A DNA stretch of 64,000 nt. Source: Ichthyophis bannanicus. Its lineage: Eukaryota > Chordata > Amphibia > Gymnophiona > Ichthyophiidae. Location: assembly GCA_033557465.1 (NCBI GenBank), contig CM066044.1, forward strand, positions 189,154,184-189,218,183, in the 5' to 3' direction. Within the stretch, counting starts at the first letter, position 1. Each line of letters opens with the position of its first letter. A program made the position numbers and the translations under genes. Below, in pieces: positions 11,150 through 20,836 of the stretch. Under the pieces are notes generated by a model, which searched no databases, was not told the origin of the DNA, and saw only the letters and a list, made by a program, of their open reading frames with translations.

Positions 11150-12590
11150 CCTGGGCTGGGCTGGGCTGGGCTGGGCTGGGGGGGGGGGTTAGGAGTGTGT
11201 TGGGCTATGGGGGGCTATGGGGGGCTGGGGGGGTTAGCTGATGGGCTGGGGGGGGGGTTAGGAGTGCTGATGGGCTATGGGGGGCTGGGGGAGTTAGGAG
11301 TGCTGATGGGCTGGGGGGGTTAGGAGTGGTGGGCTATGGGGGGGCTGGGGGGTTAGGAGTGGTGATGGGCTATGGGGAGGCTGGGGGGGTTAGGAGTGGT
11401 GATGGGCTATGGGGGGGTTAGGAGTGGTGATGGGCTATGGGGGGCTGGGGGGGGTAGGAGTGGTGATGGGCTATGGGGGGGCTGGGGGGATTAGGAGTGG
11501 TGATGGTCTATGGGGGAGTTAAGTCTTTATATGGGCTGATGGGATTAGGACTGGAAGTGGGTTGATGGGGGGTTAGGACTGCTAATGGGCTATGGGGGGC
11601 TTAAACTAAAAATTGGGTGATGGGGGATTAGGATTGGAAATGGGCTGGTGGGATTAGGACTGGGAGTGGGCTGATGGGGAGGTTAGGACTGGTAATGGGG
11701 TATGGGGGGGCTTAAACTGAAAATTGGGTGATGGGGATTAGGACGAAATGGGCTGATGGGGGGGGTTAACACTGGAGGTGGGCTGATGGGGTTAGGACTG
11801 GTAATGGGCTGTGGGCTGATGGGGGGTTAGGACTGGTAATGGGCTATGGGGAGGGGTTAGGACGAGGTGGGCTGATGTGGTTTGGACTGGTAATGGGCTG
11901 TGGGCTGTTGGGGGGGTTAGACCTGGTAATGGGCTATGGGGGGGTTAAGACTGGTAATGGGCTGTTGGCTGATGGGGGCTGTCTGGTAATGGGCTATGGG
12001 GGGGGGGTTAGGACTGATAATGGGCTATGGGGGGGCTAGGACAAGAAATGGGCTGATGGGATTAGGACAGGAAATGGGCTGATGGGGAGGTTAGGACTGG
12101 TAATGGGGTATGGGGAGGCTTAAACTGAAAATTGGGTGATGGGGATTAGGATTGGAAATGGGCTGGTGGGATTAGGACTGGGAGTGGGCTGATGGGGAGG
12201 TTAGGACTGGTAATGGGGTATGGGGGGGCTTAAACTGAAAATTGGGTGATGGGGATTAGGACGAAATGGGCTGATGGGGGGGGGGTTAACACTGGAGGTG
12301 GGCTGATGGGGTTAGGACTGGTAATGGGCTGTGGCCTGATGGGGGTGTTAGGACTGGTAATGGGCTATGGGGGGCTGACTGGAAATGGGTTGATGGGGTT
12401 AGGACTGGAAGTGGGTTGATGGGGGGGGGGCTAGGACTGGTATTGGGTTGGGGGCTGCTAGGACTGGTATTGGGTTGGGGGGTTGCTAGGACTGGAAATG
12501 GGCTGATAGGGGGCTAGGACTGGAAATGGGCTGATTCAGGGACTAGAAGGGAATGGATGCTGGGTGAGGCTGGAACTAGAAGGGAGCTGA
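11150..12590. repeat. G-rich minisatellite of element A
   Basis: Dozens of degenerate units of about 25-35 bp built from GGGGGGTTAGGA, CTGGTAATGGGCTA and TGGGGGG. Units near the start read GGAGTGGTGATGGGCTATGG; later units read GGACTGGTAATGGGCTGATG, with an interspersed longer variant containing CTTAAACTGAAAATTGGGTG. The plus strand is strongly G-rich. Any reading frames through it are artefacts of repetition. Confidence 0.9.
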
Positions 12591-12599
12591 TGTTGGGGG

Positions 12600-13224
12600 A
12601 GGATTAGAATGGGATGGGGCTGGGAGAGTAAAATGGAGAGGGGAAAAATATTTTGTGTGGGAGGGATAAAAAATCTAAAATTGGCCGGGTATTGGGAGAG
12701 TAAGTGGGGATTGAGGATGGAGGGGTAAAATTTGAGTGGATGAAATAGGAATGAGGAAAGAGCAAAAGGAGAAAGATTAGTATGTTAAAGCAGATGTAGA
12801 GAGAGAGAATGGAAAAAAAAACTAGAAGAGAGAAGAAAGGACAAATGGACAGCAGATGATGGAGAGTTAGCTGAAAACATGAAGAAACCAGAAGAAAGTG
12901 GCTGCAGCAATTGCAACTGAAAAAAAAATGCACAAAAGGTAGAAAGATATCTCTTTATTTTGAATTTATTAACTGGAATATGAAAGCTCTGGGAAATGTG
13001 CATCATTAACGTCTGCGCTTTGTTTGGTACAAGAGGAAATTAATTTATAGTTTTATTTCTACAGTGTTGTTGCACATTCCAAGTTTGGCTTTTGGGGTTC
13101 TCAGTTTAATTATTGCCTTCCTGTTTCTAAATTGTGATTCCTTGTTTGGTGATGGTCTATGTTCTGCATGTGTAACTGAGCTGAGGTATTCTGTTTATGT
13201 AATTCCTATTTATGTAATTCCCCC
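12600..13224 (-). repeat. passenger block in element A
   Basis: AT-rich block homologous to parts of elements B (16625-17300), C (27890-28640), D (29740-30640, inverted) and E (45372-45895, inverted). Landmarks are AAAATATTTTGTGTGGG, AATTGGCCGGGTATTGGG, GCAATTGCAACTG and TTTGAATTTATTAACTGG. Read on the minus strand it contains a pyrimidine-rich tract ending in CAG (complement of CTGAAAAAAAAATGC near 12917-12930) that resembles a splice acceptor. Element A retains the segment GTTGTTGCACATTCCAAG that B and C have lost, but it stops before the 78-codon frame. Confidence 0.82.
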
Positions 13225-13640
13225 TAGCCCATTGCCAGTCTTAACACCCCCCCCCCCCTAGCCCATTGCCAGTCTTAACCCCCCTCCCTCCCTAGCCCAT
13301 TGCCAGTCTTAACCCCCCTCCCTCCCTAGCCCATTGCCAGTCTTAACACCCCCCTCCCTAGCCCATTGCCAGTCTTAACCCCCTCCCTCCCTAGCCCATT
13401 GCCAGTCTTAACCCCCCTCCCTCCCTAGCCCATTGCCAGTCATAACACCCCCCTCCCTAGCCCATTGCCAGTCTTAACCCCCCCTCCCGACCCCAGTGCC
13501 ATATTTAACACCCCCCTCCCTACCCCATTGCCAGTATTAACCCCCCCCCTAGCCCATTGCCAGTCTTAACCCCCCTCCCGCCCTAGCCCATTGCCAGTCT
13601 TAACACCCCCCCTACACCCCCCCTCCCTAGCCCATTGCTT
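13225..13640. repeat. C-rich minisatellite at right side of element A
   Basis: About a dozen units of roughly 30-35 bp of the type CTAGCCCATTGCCAGTCTTA followed by a C run with CCCTCCCT. The complement matches the minisatellite of element C (TTAAGACTGGCAATGGGCTA), not the one on the left of element A. This points to a separate origin of the right side of A. Confidence 0.9.
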
Positions 13641-13908
13641 CCCATCAGCCCCTGCGGGCTTAACAGAGACGCGAGGGAGACTCTCTCCCTTCGTGTATCT
13701 GCAAGCCGGCAGAGAGGGGCTCAGCCGCGTCGGGAGAGTTCTGCCGGGCAGAGGGAGCCCCGCGGGACACTCCATGCCGCCGCGGCGCCAGAGGCCAGCT
13801 TTTTTTTTTTTTTTTAAATTCAATTAAGAAAAAGCAGAATGTTCTTTGCGCGGGGCCCCCCGAAATGCGGGGCCCTGTGCAAAAAACATTCTTGCTCAAT
13901 GGACCCTG

Positions 13909-14367
13909 CTCTAACCACATACATACACACACACTCTCTCTTGAAGTCACACAAAACATACAGATGCTGTATGCCTCTAGAAAACTGCTAGTATAACATG
14001 AAGGCATGAGGTCCCAGGACTGCTAATCTGATCTGCTTTTCTCACCCACACATGCATCCATCCTATACTCACCCACGTACAATCCCTACATCAACAGTTC
14101 CACTTCTCATTTGACAGGAATTATACGTGCAGGGCCACAGATATTGCGGAATATGGTTGTAGATATTTTCACTAGAAAAACATCTATACCGCATGTCCAA
14201 AGGGCTTATTCCTCTTCTGGAAAGACCCCAATAGTGAAACTGGGGACCAGAGTAAGGTAAGGTATACATAAGTAGTACACAAGAGAGTGAGGAGCATCAG
14301 GATCCAAAACTGGCTTCAAAGAGGCAGGCTAAATATCCACCAGTAATAATTCCAATTATTCAAGGTG
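13909..14367. other. unassigned sequence between hAT A and a SINE fragment
   Basis: Contains a short CA-rich run (ACATACATACACACACACAC near 13919-13934) but no recognisable gene or element. Confidence 0.5.
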
Positions 14368-14440
14368 AGTTATAGTCAGGTACTTCCTAGTCTTCAGAGG
14401 GCTTACAATCTAAATTTGCAGAAAAAATGGAGGGTGAAGT
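14368..14440 (-). mobile_element. SINE fragment (MIR-like core), reverse
   Basis: The words GGCTTACAATCTAA, then GGAGGGTGAAGTGACTTCC, are the inverse of the MIR-like core seen in the complete SINEs at 24144 and 40738 (GGGCAAGTCACT, AGATTGTAAGCC). Only part of the core is left. Confidence 0.5.
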
Positions 14441-14716
14441 GACTTCCTTCAGCGTTACTGCCACTGCTGGAAACAATTTTAAAACACCTCTTTCATTATG
14501 TTGTGAAGCTGCTGTGTCAAATTTTGCTTAATGGTCTCCAAGCCATTGAAGCTCCTTCCTTTCAGTGGTAATTTCAGTTTTGGAAACAAGAAAAAGTCAT
14601 AGGGCAGCGATGGCGAACCTATGGCACGCGTGCCAGCTGTGGCACGCGAAGGCCTTGCAGCTGGCACACGGGAAGGTCCGCAATTAGTTTTTTTTTTTTT
14701 TCTCAATTTTACTTGT

Positions 14717-15093
14717 CTGCTGCCGCTGTCAGGGCCGCCGCGGCAAAATCGAGCGTGCCGCGGGGCCCCCCTGTACCCGGCAGAGCCTGCCCTCCCCGTA
14801 GCAGCTCTCTCTTTGGAGCTGCAGTCAGACGCGCCGGCTTGCAGAGCGCGAAGGGAAGAGTTTCCCTTTCGCGACTCTGTTAAGCCCGCGGGGGCTGATG
14901 GGAACTTCCCATCAGCCCCCGCGGGTTTAACAGAGCAGCGAGGGAGAAACTCTTCCCTCGCGCTCTGCAAGCCGGCGCGTCTGACTGCAGCTCCAAAGAG
15001 AGAGCTGCTACGGGGAGGGCAGGCTCTGCCGGATCCAGGGGGGCCCCGCGGCACGCTCGATTCTGCCGCGGCGGGCCCCGACAGCGGCAACAG
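14717..15093. repeat. GC-rich palindrome of element B
   Basis: Arms of about 188 bp mirror each other around base 14905 (GGGAA-C-TTCCC). Paired landmarks are AGAGCGCGAAGGGAAGAGTT against AACTCTTCCCTCGCGCTCT, and GCAAAATCGAGCGTGCCGCG against CGCGGCACGCTCGATTCTGC. It is homologous to the palindrome of A although the two elements have unrelated ends. Confidence 0.9.
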
Positions 15094-15119
15094 ACAGGTT
15101 TTCTTTTTTTTTATTTTCC

Positions 15120-16620
15120 CTGGGCTGGGGGGGGGGGTTAGGAGTGGTGATGTGATGGGCTGGGCTGGGCTGGGGGGGGGGGTTAGGAGTGGTGATGTGA
15201 TGATGGGCTGGGCTGGGGGGGGTTAGGAGTGGTGATGGGCTGGGCTGGGGGGGTTAGGAGTGGTGATGGGCTGGGCTGGGCTGGGCTGGGGGGGTTAGGA
15301 GTGGTGATGGGCTGGGCTGGGGGGGGTTAGGAGTAGTGATGGGCTGGGCTGGGGGGGGGTGTTAGGAGTAGTGCTGGGCTGGGGGGATTTAGGAGTGGTG
15401 ATGGGCACTGGGCTGGGGGGGTAGGAGTGGTGATGGACACTGGGCTGGCTGGGGGGGGGTTAGGAGTGGTGATGGGCACTGGGCTGGCTGGGGGGGTTAG
15501 GTGTGGGGATGGGCGCTGGGCTTGGTGTGTTAGGAGTTGTGATGGGCGCTGGGGGGCTTAAACTAAAAAGTGGGTGATGGGGGATTAGGACTGGAAATGG
15601 GCTGGGGGGATTAGGACTGGAAGTGGGTGGCTGGGGGGTTAGGACTGGTAATGGGCTATGGGGGGGCTTAAACTAAAAATTGGGTGATGGGGGATTAGGA
15701 CTGGAAATGGGCTGGTGGGATTAGGACTGGAAGTGGGTTGATGGGGGGTTAGGACTGGTAATGGGCTATGGGGGGGCTTAAACTGAAAATTGGGTGATGG
15801 GGGATTAGGACTGGGAGTGGGCTGATGGGGAGGTTAGGACTGGTAATGGGCTATGGGGGGTGCTTAAACTGAAAATTGGGTGATGGGTGATTAGGACTGG
15901 AAATGGGCTGGTGGGATTAGGACTGGGAGTGGGCTATGGGGGGGCTAGGACTGGTAATGGGTTGGGGTTGCTAGGACTGGAAATGGGCTGAGTGGAAGGG
16001 GGCTTGAACTGCAAATAGCTGTTGGGGATGGGGCTTGGAATGGAAATGGGCTGAGGGGAAGTGGGGGGCTTCACCTGCAAATCGCTGCTGGGGCCGGGGC
16101 TTGGAATGGAAATGGGCTGAGGGGAAGTGGGGGGCTTGAACTGCAAATAGCTAATGGGGAGGGGGACTTGGAATGGAAATGGGCTGAGTGGAAGGGGGCT
16201 TGAACTGCAAATAACTGATGGGAAGGGGGGCTTGGAATGGGCTTTTAGGGGAGGGAGCTAGGACAGGAACTGGGCTGATGGATGGGCTAGGATAGAACTG
16301 AGAATTGGGTGTTGGGGGAGCTAAGATTGGAAATGGGCTGTGGTGGGGGCTTGGATTGAAATGGACTCATGGAGGGGCTAGAACTGGAGGTAGGCTCATG
16401 GGGGGCTTGGATTAGAAATGGGCTGAGTGGGGGGGAGCTAGGATTTAACATGGGCTGATGGTGAGGCTAGGAAAGGACTAGAAATGGGCTGATGGGAGGC
16501 TGGTATTGGAAATGAGCTGATGAAGGGACTCGGATAGGACTGGAAATGGATGGGGGAGCTAGGACTGGAAATGGACTGATGAGGGGACTAGAAGGGAGCG
16601 GATACTGGGTGGGGCTGGAA
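15120..16620. repeat. G-rich minisatellite of element B
   Basis: Units built on GGGGTTAGGAGTGGTGATGG with CTGGGCTGGGCTGG blocks in the first part, changing to GGGATTAGGACTGGAAATGG and then to longer units containing GGCTTGAACTGCAAATAGCT. The progressive change from one end to the other suggests successive local expansions. Confidence 0.9.
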
Positions 16621-17036
16621 CTAAAAGGGAGCTGATGTTGGGGGAGATTAGAAGGGGATGGGGCTGGGAGAATGAAATGGAGAGGGGAAAAATATTTTGT
16701 GTGTGAGGGAAGAAAAATGTACAATTGGCCGGGTATTGGGAGAGTAAGTGGGGATTGAGGATGGAGGGGTAAAATTTGAGTGGATGAAATAGGAATGAGG
16801 AAAGAGCAAAAGGAGAAAGATTAGTATGTTAAAGCGGATGTAGAGAGAGAGAATGGAAAAAAAAACTAGAAGAGAGAAGAAAGGACAAATGGACAGCAGA
16901 TGATGGAGAGTTAGCAGAAAACATGAAGAAACCAGAAGAAAGTGGCTGGAGCAATTGCAACTGTGTAACTGAGCTGAGGTATTCTGTTTATGTAATTCCT
17001 TTTTGACATTGCCACTTGTTCTCTTTCCCCAGTAGG

Positions 17037-17273
17037 TCATGTATTGTTGTTCTCTGAAATGTATTGGTTTAATATTTGCAGTGTTGCCTTTTGATAGGTA
17101 TGGTATGGTGCTTTGTGACTCCTGGTAGTGCTGTTAGGATACGGCGGGTTTGCTATTGGTTCTAAATGGGCAGTGTTTGTAGTAGTTCCTAATGTGCCTG
17201 GCGGTTGGCACTGGATTATAGTAATGTAGAAATCTTTTAGTCTGTCTTTATCCATACACTCATTAAGAGACAT
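17037..17273 (-). CDS. 78-codon open frame in passenger of hAT B, function unknown
   Basis: I do not recognise this protein. It starts MSLNECMDKDRLKDFY and ends QILNQYISENNNT. The same frame, open over its full length, occurs in element D (29774-30010) and, with an altered C-terminus, in element C (28304-28600). No signal peptide, membrane segment or known catalytic motif is visible; it is rich in Thr, Asn and Pro. Differences between copies are mostly amino-acid changing, so selection after dispersal is not supported. It may be a captured exon or a chance frame in the shared ancestor of the passengers. Expression is unknown. Confidence 0.35.
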   Translation of the reverse strand: MSLNECMDKDRLKDFYITIIQCQPPGTLGTTTNTAHLEPIANPPYPNSTTRSHKAPYHTYQKATLQILNQYISENNNT

Positions 17274-17392
17274 GTTTACTAAAAGTTAGTGTATGTTAGC
17301 ATTATGCAAATATTTATGCAAATTGACGTGCTGGCACTTTGAGGAAATTCTTTGGTTTTGTGCGGCAGTTTGGGCACTCGGGCTCAAAAAGG

Positions 17393-17872
17393 TTAGCCAT
17401 CACTGTCATAGGGTATGAGATCAGGTGAGTATGGAGGCTGACGGACTTGCTCGATTTCGTGTTTGGCCAAGAACTGTTGGAAAAGATGTGATGCGTGAGC
17501 TGGGGTGTTATCATGATGAAGCAACCATTCAGCATTCCTGCGCAACTCTGGCCTCTTACGACGAACTGCATCTCTCAAACAAGTCAGAACTTGGATACAG
17601 TACTCCTTATTGATAGTTTGGCATTTTGTAGCATACCCATGATGAACAATACCCAGGTAATCAAAGAAAACTGTGAGCATGGCCTTAACATTGCTTTTCA
17701 CCTGATGGACTTTCTTGGAACTGGGAACTGGGAGAGTCTGGAGTCTTCTATTGTGAGGACTGAGCATTAGTTTCCAGGTCATAACCATAAACCTATGATT
17801 CATCACTAGTAATAATCTTTTTGATGAAATCCGAGTCATTTTCAACACATTCCAACAACTCCCTAGCTGCAA
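17393..17872 (-). pseudogene. mariner transposase, central fragment of M2
   Basis: The 159-codon frame contains HHDN with the second catalytic Asp at residue 121 and YSPDLIPYD with the third at residue 156, giving the 34-residue spacing of mariner DD34D transposases. The first catalytic Asp (SDES motif) is present in the DNA but in another frame, and the codon after it has become TAG, so the enzyme is dead. The first 55 or so codons of this open frame are out of phase with the real protein. The last residues after the third Asp come from the inserted hAT B. Confidence 0.87.
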
Positions 17873-17960
17873 ACAGTCAATCTTCTTTTTTGGTCAGGGG
17901 AAAGGAGTTTTGCCACAAATTTTGCAGATGCGCGGCGTTTTTCGGACAGACGGAAATCAG

Positions 17961-18419
17961 AGCACACTTCAGAAATACGTGGGCAGCAGCTATTAATTCT
18001 CCACAACAGACTCCTTTCATGGAGTGTAACGCGAGGACGTCAAGAGTGTGAGGCGTGAGGAGAATTGTTCGGGACAAACTGAAACCCAGATGAACTAGCA
18101 TATAAAAAGAAAAAAGCTAAGTTTGTTCTTCATCTGAACTGTCCTCTATAGGATTTTAAAGCACAGTTATTTATTAGAATTATAAAAGAGTGAACAAGTA
18201 TGAAAAATAACAAAAAAAGACAAATGGGAAAACCCGGTAGTCATTGATGTCATTAAGAGCGGCTAAAGTGATTACCATATGGTGCACAAGAAAGCGGCCT
18301 TGATCTGAGACTACATACGGGAAAGATAGAAAGTTATACACATATAGACACTACTGGTTCCTCTATACATAGCCAATAGTTAAGAGTGGAGTAATTGTAT
18401 TCTAACTTAAATTGTAAGA
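17961..18419. other. unassigned wedge between mariner segments
   Basis: About 460 bp lying between two minus-strand mariner segments, each of which ends or begins with a SAKFV-type motif. I find no terminal repeats or coding domain in it. It may be an insertion or the abutting ends of two separate mariner copies. Confidence 0.45.
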
Positions 18420-18990
18420 CTCCGTAAAGACCAATCATCTTCTTGTAATTTTACAAATTTTGCAGACACACATCTCATCCCCAAATTGAGAGTAAGAATA
18501 GACTGTATCAATGCAAAACTGATGTCCATGTCCTCAACAAGCTCCCTGTCAATCGATGATTTGAACATATTGTGGCATGCACTGCTTCAACTTTGTCTTC
18601 ATTCCTGCTCGTGGATGGCCTTCCAGAACTTTTGTCACTGTCAACACTTTTGCCAGTCCTCCTGGAAATGCCTGAATCAGTCAAACTTGAGCACGATTCA
18701 TGCATTCATCACCATATACTTGCTGGAACTTGTCATACCAAGTCTCTTTGCATGAATCTCCAAGTTTCTGGCAGAATTTAATGCAAATTTGTTGTTCAAT
18801 TTTTTCACTCATCGTAAATTTGATGAACTGCTATTACACAATACCAAACATCACTCAATTTAAAAAAGTACAGGTGTATTGCATAACACATAACTAGGTC
18901 ACTACATGCTTAATAGCATCAAGGTGCAATGTATTGTTATATAGCTATACAACAAGTCTCGATTCTTTTTGAACACATCTCGTATATGAA
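18420..18990 (-). pseudogene. mariner transposase N-terminal fragment (M3)
   Basis: On the minus strand a start codon at 18812 opens MSEKIEQQICIKFCQKLG, the beginning of the helix-turn-helix DNA-binding domain of mariner transposases. After a stop and frame change, GRPSTSRNEDKVEAV (about 18617-18573) and a downstream REL-EDMDIS-type helix and SAKFV motif (to about 18430) follow in the expected order. The likely 5' terminal repeat lies near 18965-18990 (complement GAGATGTGTTCAAAAAGAAT). It may be the 5' half of M2 or a second, independent copy. Confidence 0.75.
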
Positions 18991-19690
18991 CAATGCTGCT
19001 GACAGTCCTTACAGACCACCTCAGTCCTAGTGGTGCACAGTGCCAAGTTATACAGATAGCAGCAAAATTTATTTATTTTTATTTTATGTATTTATGTATT
19101 TATTTTATGTATTTATATAAAAGCACTTATATACCACTCAACCACCACGCAGTTTACAATAAAACATCAATAGCAATAATAAACAAATAAATTAGACAAA
19201 AATAACCAATAATATTGAAAAAAAACAAAGAAAACTGATATAAATTTTTCTTGTGACATTAAAAGCCTGATTTAATAGATACATTTTCACTTTCTAACGA
19301 AAGGAAACCAAATCAGAACATACCCTAATATCATGGGGCAAAACATTCCAAAGTTGTACACACAAATACACAACTGTGTGCACTGCATGTACTTTTTGGT
19401 ATAACCTAATTTTGTAAGAGGACCTTTTTAGAAGCAAAAAGGGTTTATGCAATTATCTCTATGCATAGCAATTTTCAAAGTGATTTCCACAAGAATAGCA
19501 GCGCTTTATGCATGGAAATGGGCTTTGACCTTTTCTCATTAATATGCAGAGAGCATAATGACTACCCTCCAGTTATGTGAGTAAAAGAATGACCACCATA
19601 CAGTTCATATGTGTTTATTTTCACCTGCAGTGGACAGAAGTGATCCTGGGGGATGTTGGACCTAAGCAAGTGCTTCACTGAATCACAGTA
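18991..19690. other. mostly unassigned; includes SINE-like tail at 19060-19200
   Basis: The TTTATTTATTTTTATTTTATG run and ATATACCACTCAACCACCAC near 19066-19150 look like a reverse copy of the AT-rich retroposon tail found elsewhere here. The remainder shows no gene. Confidence 0.45.
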
Positions 19691-19883
19691 ACATACTAAT
19701 ATAGCAAATGACGGCAGATAAAGACCAGCATGGTCCATCTAGTCTGCCCAGCACGATGGCAAGAGGAGGTGCACCTGTCGCTCCATGCAGGCCACCTTTC
19801 CCCATGTCCCTGTTTAGGGGTGAACCCACGATTCCATGCAGGACACCCCTATTTGTTGAGAAATTAGATAGTTCAGTTTATTT

Positions 19884-20684
19884 TTATTTTATCCTGCTGC
19901 TGTAAAGGGATCCACTGTGCCTGTCCCATGCCATTTTGAATTTCGTCACTGTGTTTGCCCCCACCACTTCCATCGGGAGGGCATTCCAAGCATCCACCAC
20001 CCTTTCCGTGAAAAAGTATTTCCTGACATTGCCTTTCAATTTACCACCTTGCAGCTTCCTGTTGTGCCTTCTAGTTTTACAGCTTCCCCGTCTTTGGAAG
20101 AGGTTTGTTTGTTCATTATATCCCTTTAAGTATTTAAAGGTCTGAATCATATCTCCCCTATCCCTCCTCTCCTCCAAAGTGTACATGTTTAGGTCTTCAA
20201 GTCTCTTCTCATAAGGCTTCTGACGCAGGCTCCAAATCATTTTGGTCGCCTTCCTCTGAACAGCTTCCAGTCTTTTTACATCCTTTGCAAGATACGGTCT
20301 CCAAAACTGAACACAGTATTCCAAGTGAGGCCTCCCCAGTGACTTGTACAGTGGCATAAGTACCTCTTCCTTTCTGCTGGTGATTCCTCTTTGTATGCAG
20401 CCCAACATCCTCCTGGCTTTTGCCACCGCCTTGTCGCACTGTTTTGCCACCTTAAGATCTTCAGAAGTAATCACACCAAGGTCTTTCTCCTGATCTGTGC
20501 ACACCAGCCTCTTGCCCCCTATTGCGTACATTTCCCTTGGATTTCTGCTACTCAAGTGCATGACTCTGCACTTCTTCACATTAAATCTTAATTGCCAAGC
20601 ATTTGACCATTCTTCCAGCTTTTGTAGATCTTTCCTCATGTTAACCACTCCCTCGGGGGAGTCTACTCTGTTGCAAATTTTCAT
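19884..20684 (-). pseudogene. CR1 reverse transcriptase, thumb and C-terminal region
   Basis: The 266-codon frame begins directly after the FADD catalytic motif. A single base missing from a T run just upstream (complement of 20698-20705) puts the first part of FADD out of frame, so the open frame starts at the Met after it. Downstream motifs are [36 protein letters not shown] and KYFFTERVVDAWNALP, in the order of all CR1 proteins. Together with 20837-21892 it represents one ancestral ORF2 disrupted by one stop and one frameshift. Confidence 0.9.
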
Positions 20685-20836
20685 GTCATCTGCAAAAGAC
20701 AGACTTTTCCATTTAGTCCTTCAGCAATATCACTCACAAATATATTGAACAGTGCCGGGCCCAGGACCGACCCCTGGGGCACCCCACTAATCACCTTCCC
20801 TTCATCCGAGTGAGCTCCATTTACCATCACCCTCTG

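Larger units (their letters stand above)
10610..13908. mobile_element. large non-autonomous hAT element A (CAGGG-CGGCCC ends), composite fold-back
   Basis: The element starts CAGGGCCGGCCCGTCCATTGAG and ends CTCAATGGACCCTG; the right end is the inverse of the left with 8 internal bases missing. Both ends carry the subterminal module GAATGTT...GGGGCCC...ACATTC. The interior runs: GC-rich palindrome (10727-11112), G-rich minisatellite (about 11150-12590), AT-rich passenger (12600-13224), a second, opposite-skew minisatellite (13225-13640), then a palindrome half (13640-13800). The flanks CTAACACG and CTAACCAC resemble each other only partly, so a target duplication is not proven. No transposase is present. 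hAT assignment rests on the termini shared with element D, which has an 8-bp duplication. Confidence 0.78.
14605..17405. mobile_element. large non-autonomous hAT element B (CAGCGATGGCG ends)
   Basis: The element starts CAGCGATGGCGAACCTATGG and ends AAAAGGTTAGCCATCACTG, imperfect terminal inverted repeats. It is bounded by a perfect 8-bp duplication TCATAGGG (14597-14604 and 17406-17413), which proves hAT-style insertion. It is 2801 bp. From left to right it holds a GC palindrome (14717-15093), a G-rich minisatellite (about 15120-16620), the AT-rich passenger (16625-17300) with a minus-strand 78-codon frame, and a right end reading GACGTGCTGGCACTTTG. There is no transposase gene, so it depends on a hAT enzyme from elsewhere. 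The insertion point is the third catalytic codon of mariner M2. Confidence 0.92.
14478..17960 (-). mobile_element. mariner element M2 on the minus strand, split by hAT B
   Basis: Minus-strand coding segments of a mariner transposase lie on both sides of hAT B: 17393-17872 ends at the third catalytic Asp, and 14478-14604 resumes with the FFLFPKLK motif that normally follows it. Removing B and one copy of its 8-bp duplication would restore the spacing of the family. Further upstream (toward 17950) a SAKFV-type segment of the N-terminal half is visible. The outer 3' terminal repeat is not seen, so the element is truncated near 14478. Confidence 0.85.

Noticed and set aside
11839..12039. Open frame through the G-rich array (Gly-rich repeat protein)
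   Set aside because: It is a translation of a minisatellite with no start context or non-repeat domain; equivalent frames appear in several phases.
13225..13640. CRISPR-like array of regular repeats
   Set aside because: Units are contiguous and degenerate without unique spacers, and the genome is eukaryotic.
13909..13916. Clean 8-bp target duplication for element A
   Set aside because: CTAACACG on the left and CTAACCAC on the right only partly match, and the right terminus has lost 8 bases, so I do not claim it.
14479..15226. Long overlapping frames on both strands (203 and 201 codons)
   Set aside because: They run across the GC palindrome of element B; symmetry and high GC produce long frames on both strands. 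Only the last part of the minus frame is real mariner sequence.
11150..16620. Interstitial telomere sequence
   Set aside because: GGGTTAGG words are present, but units are about 25-35 bp and not (TTAGGG)n.
16648..17040. Hydrophobic 130-codon minus frame in element B, with similar frames at 12604-12933 and 27899-28231
   Set aside because: The frames cover a pyrimidine-rich tract and merge into the minisatellite. Conservation between copies is expected from shared DNA and does not show coding. The splice-acceptor-like site upstream is noted, but the evidence is too weak to call a protein.
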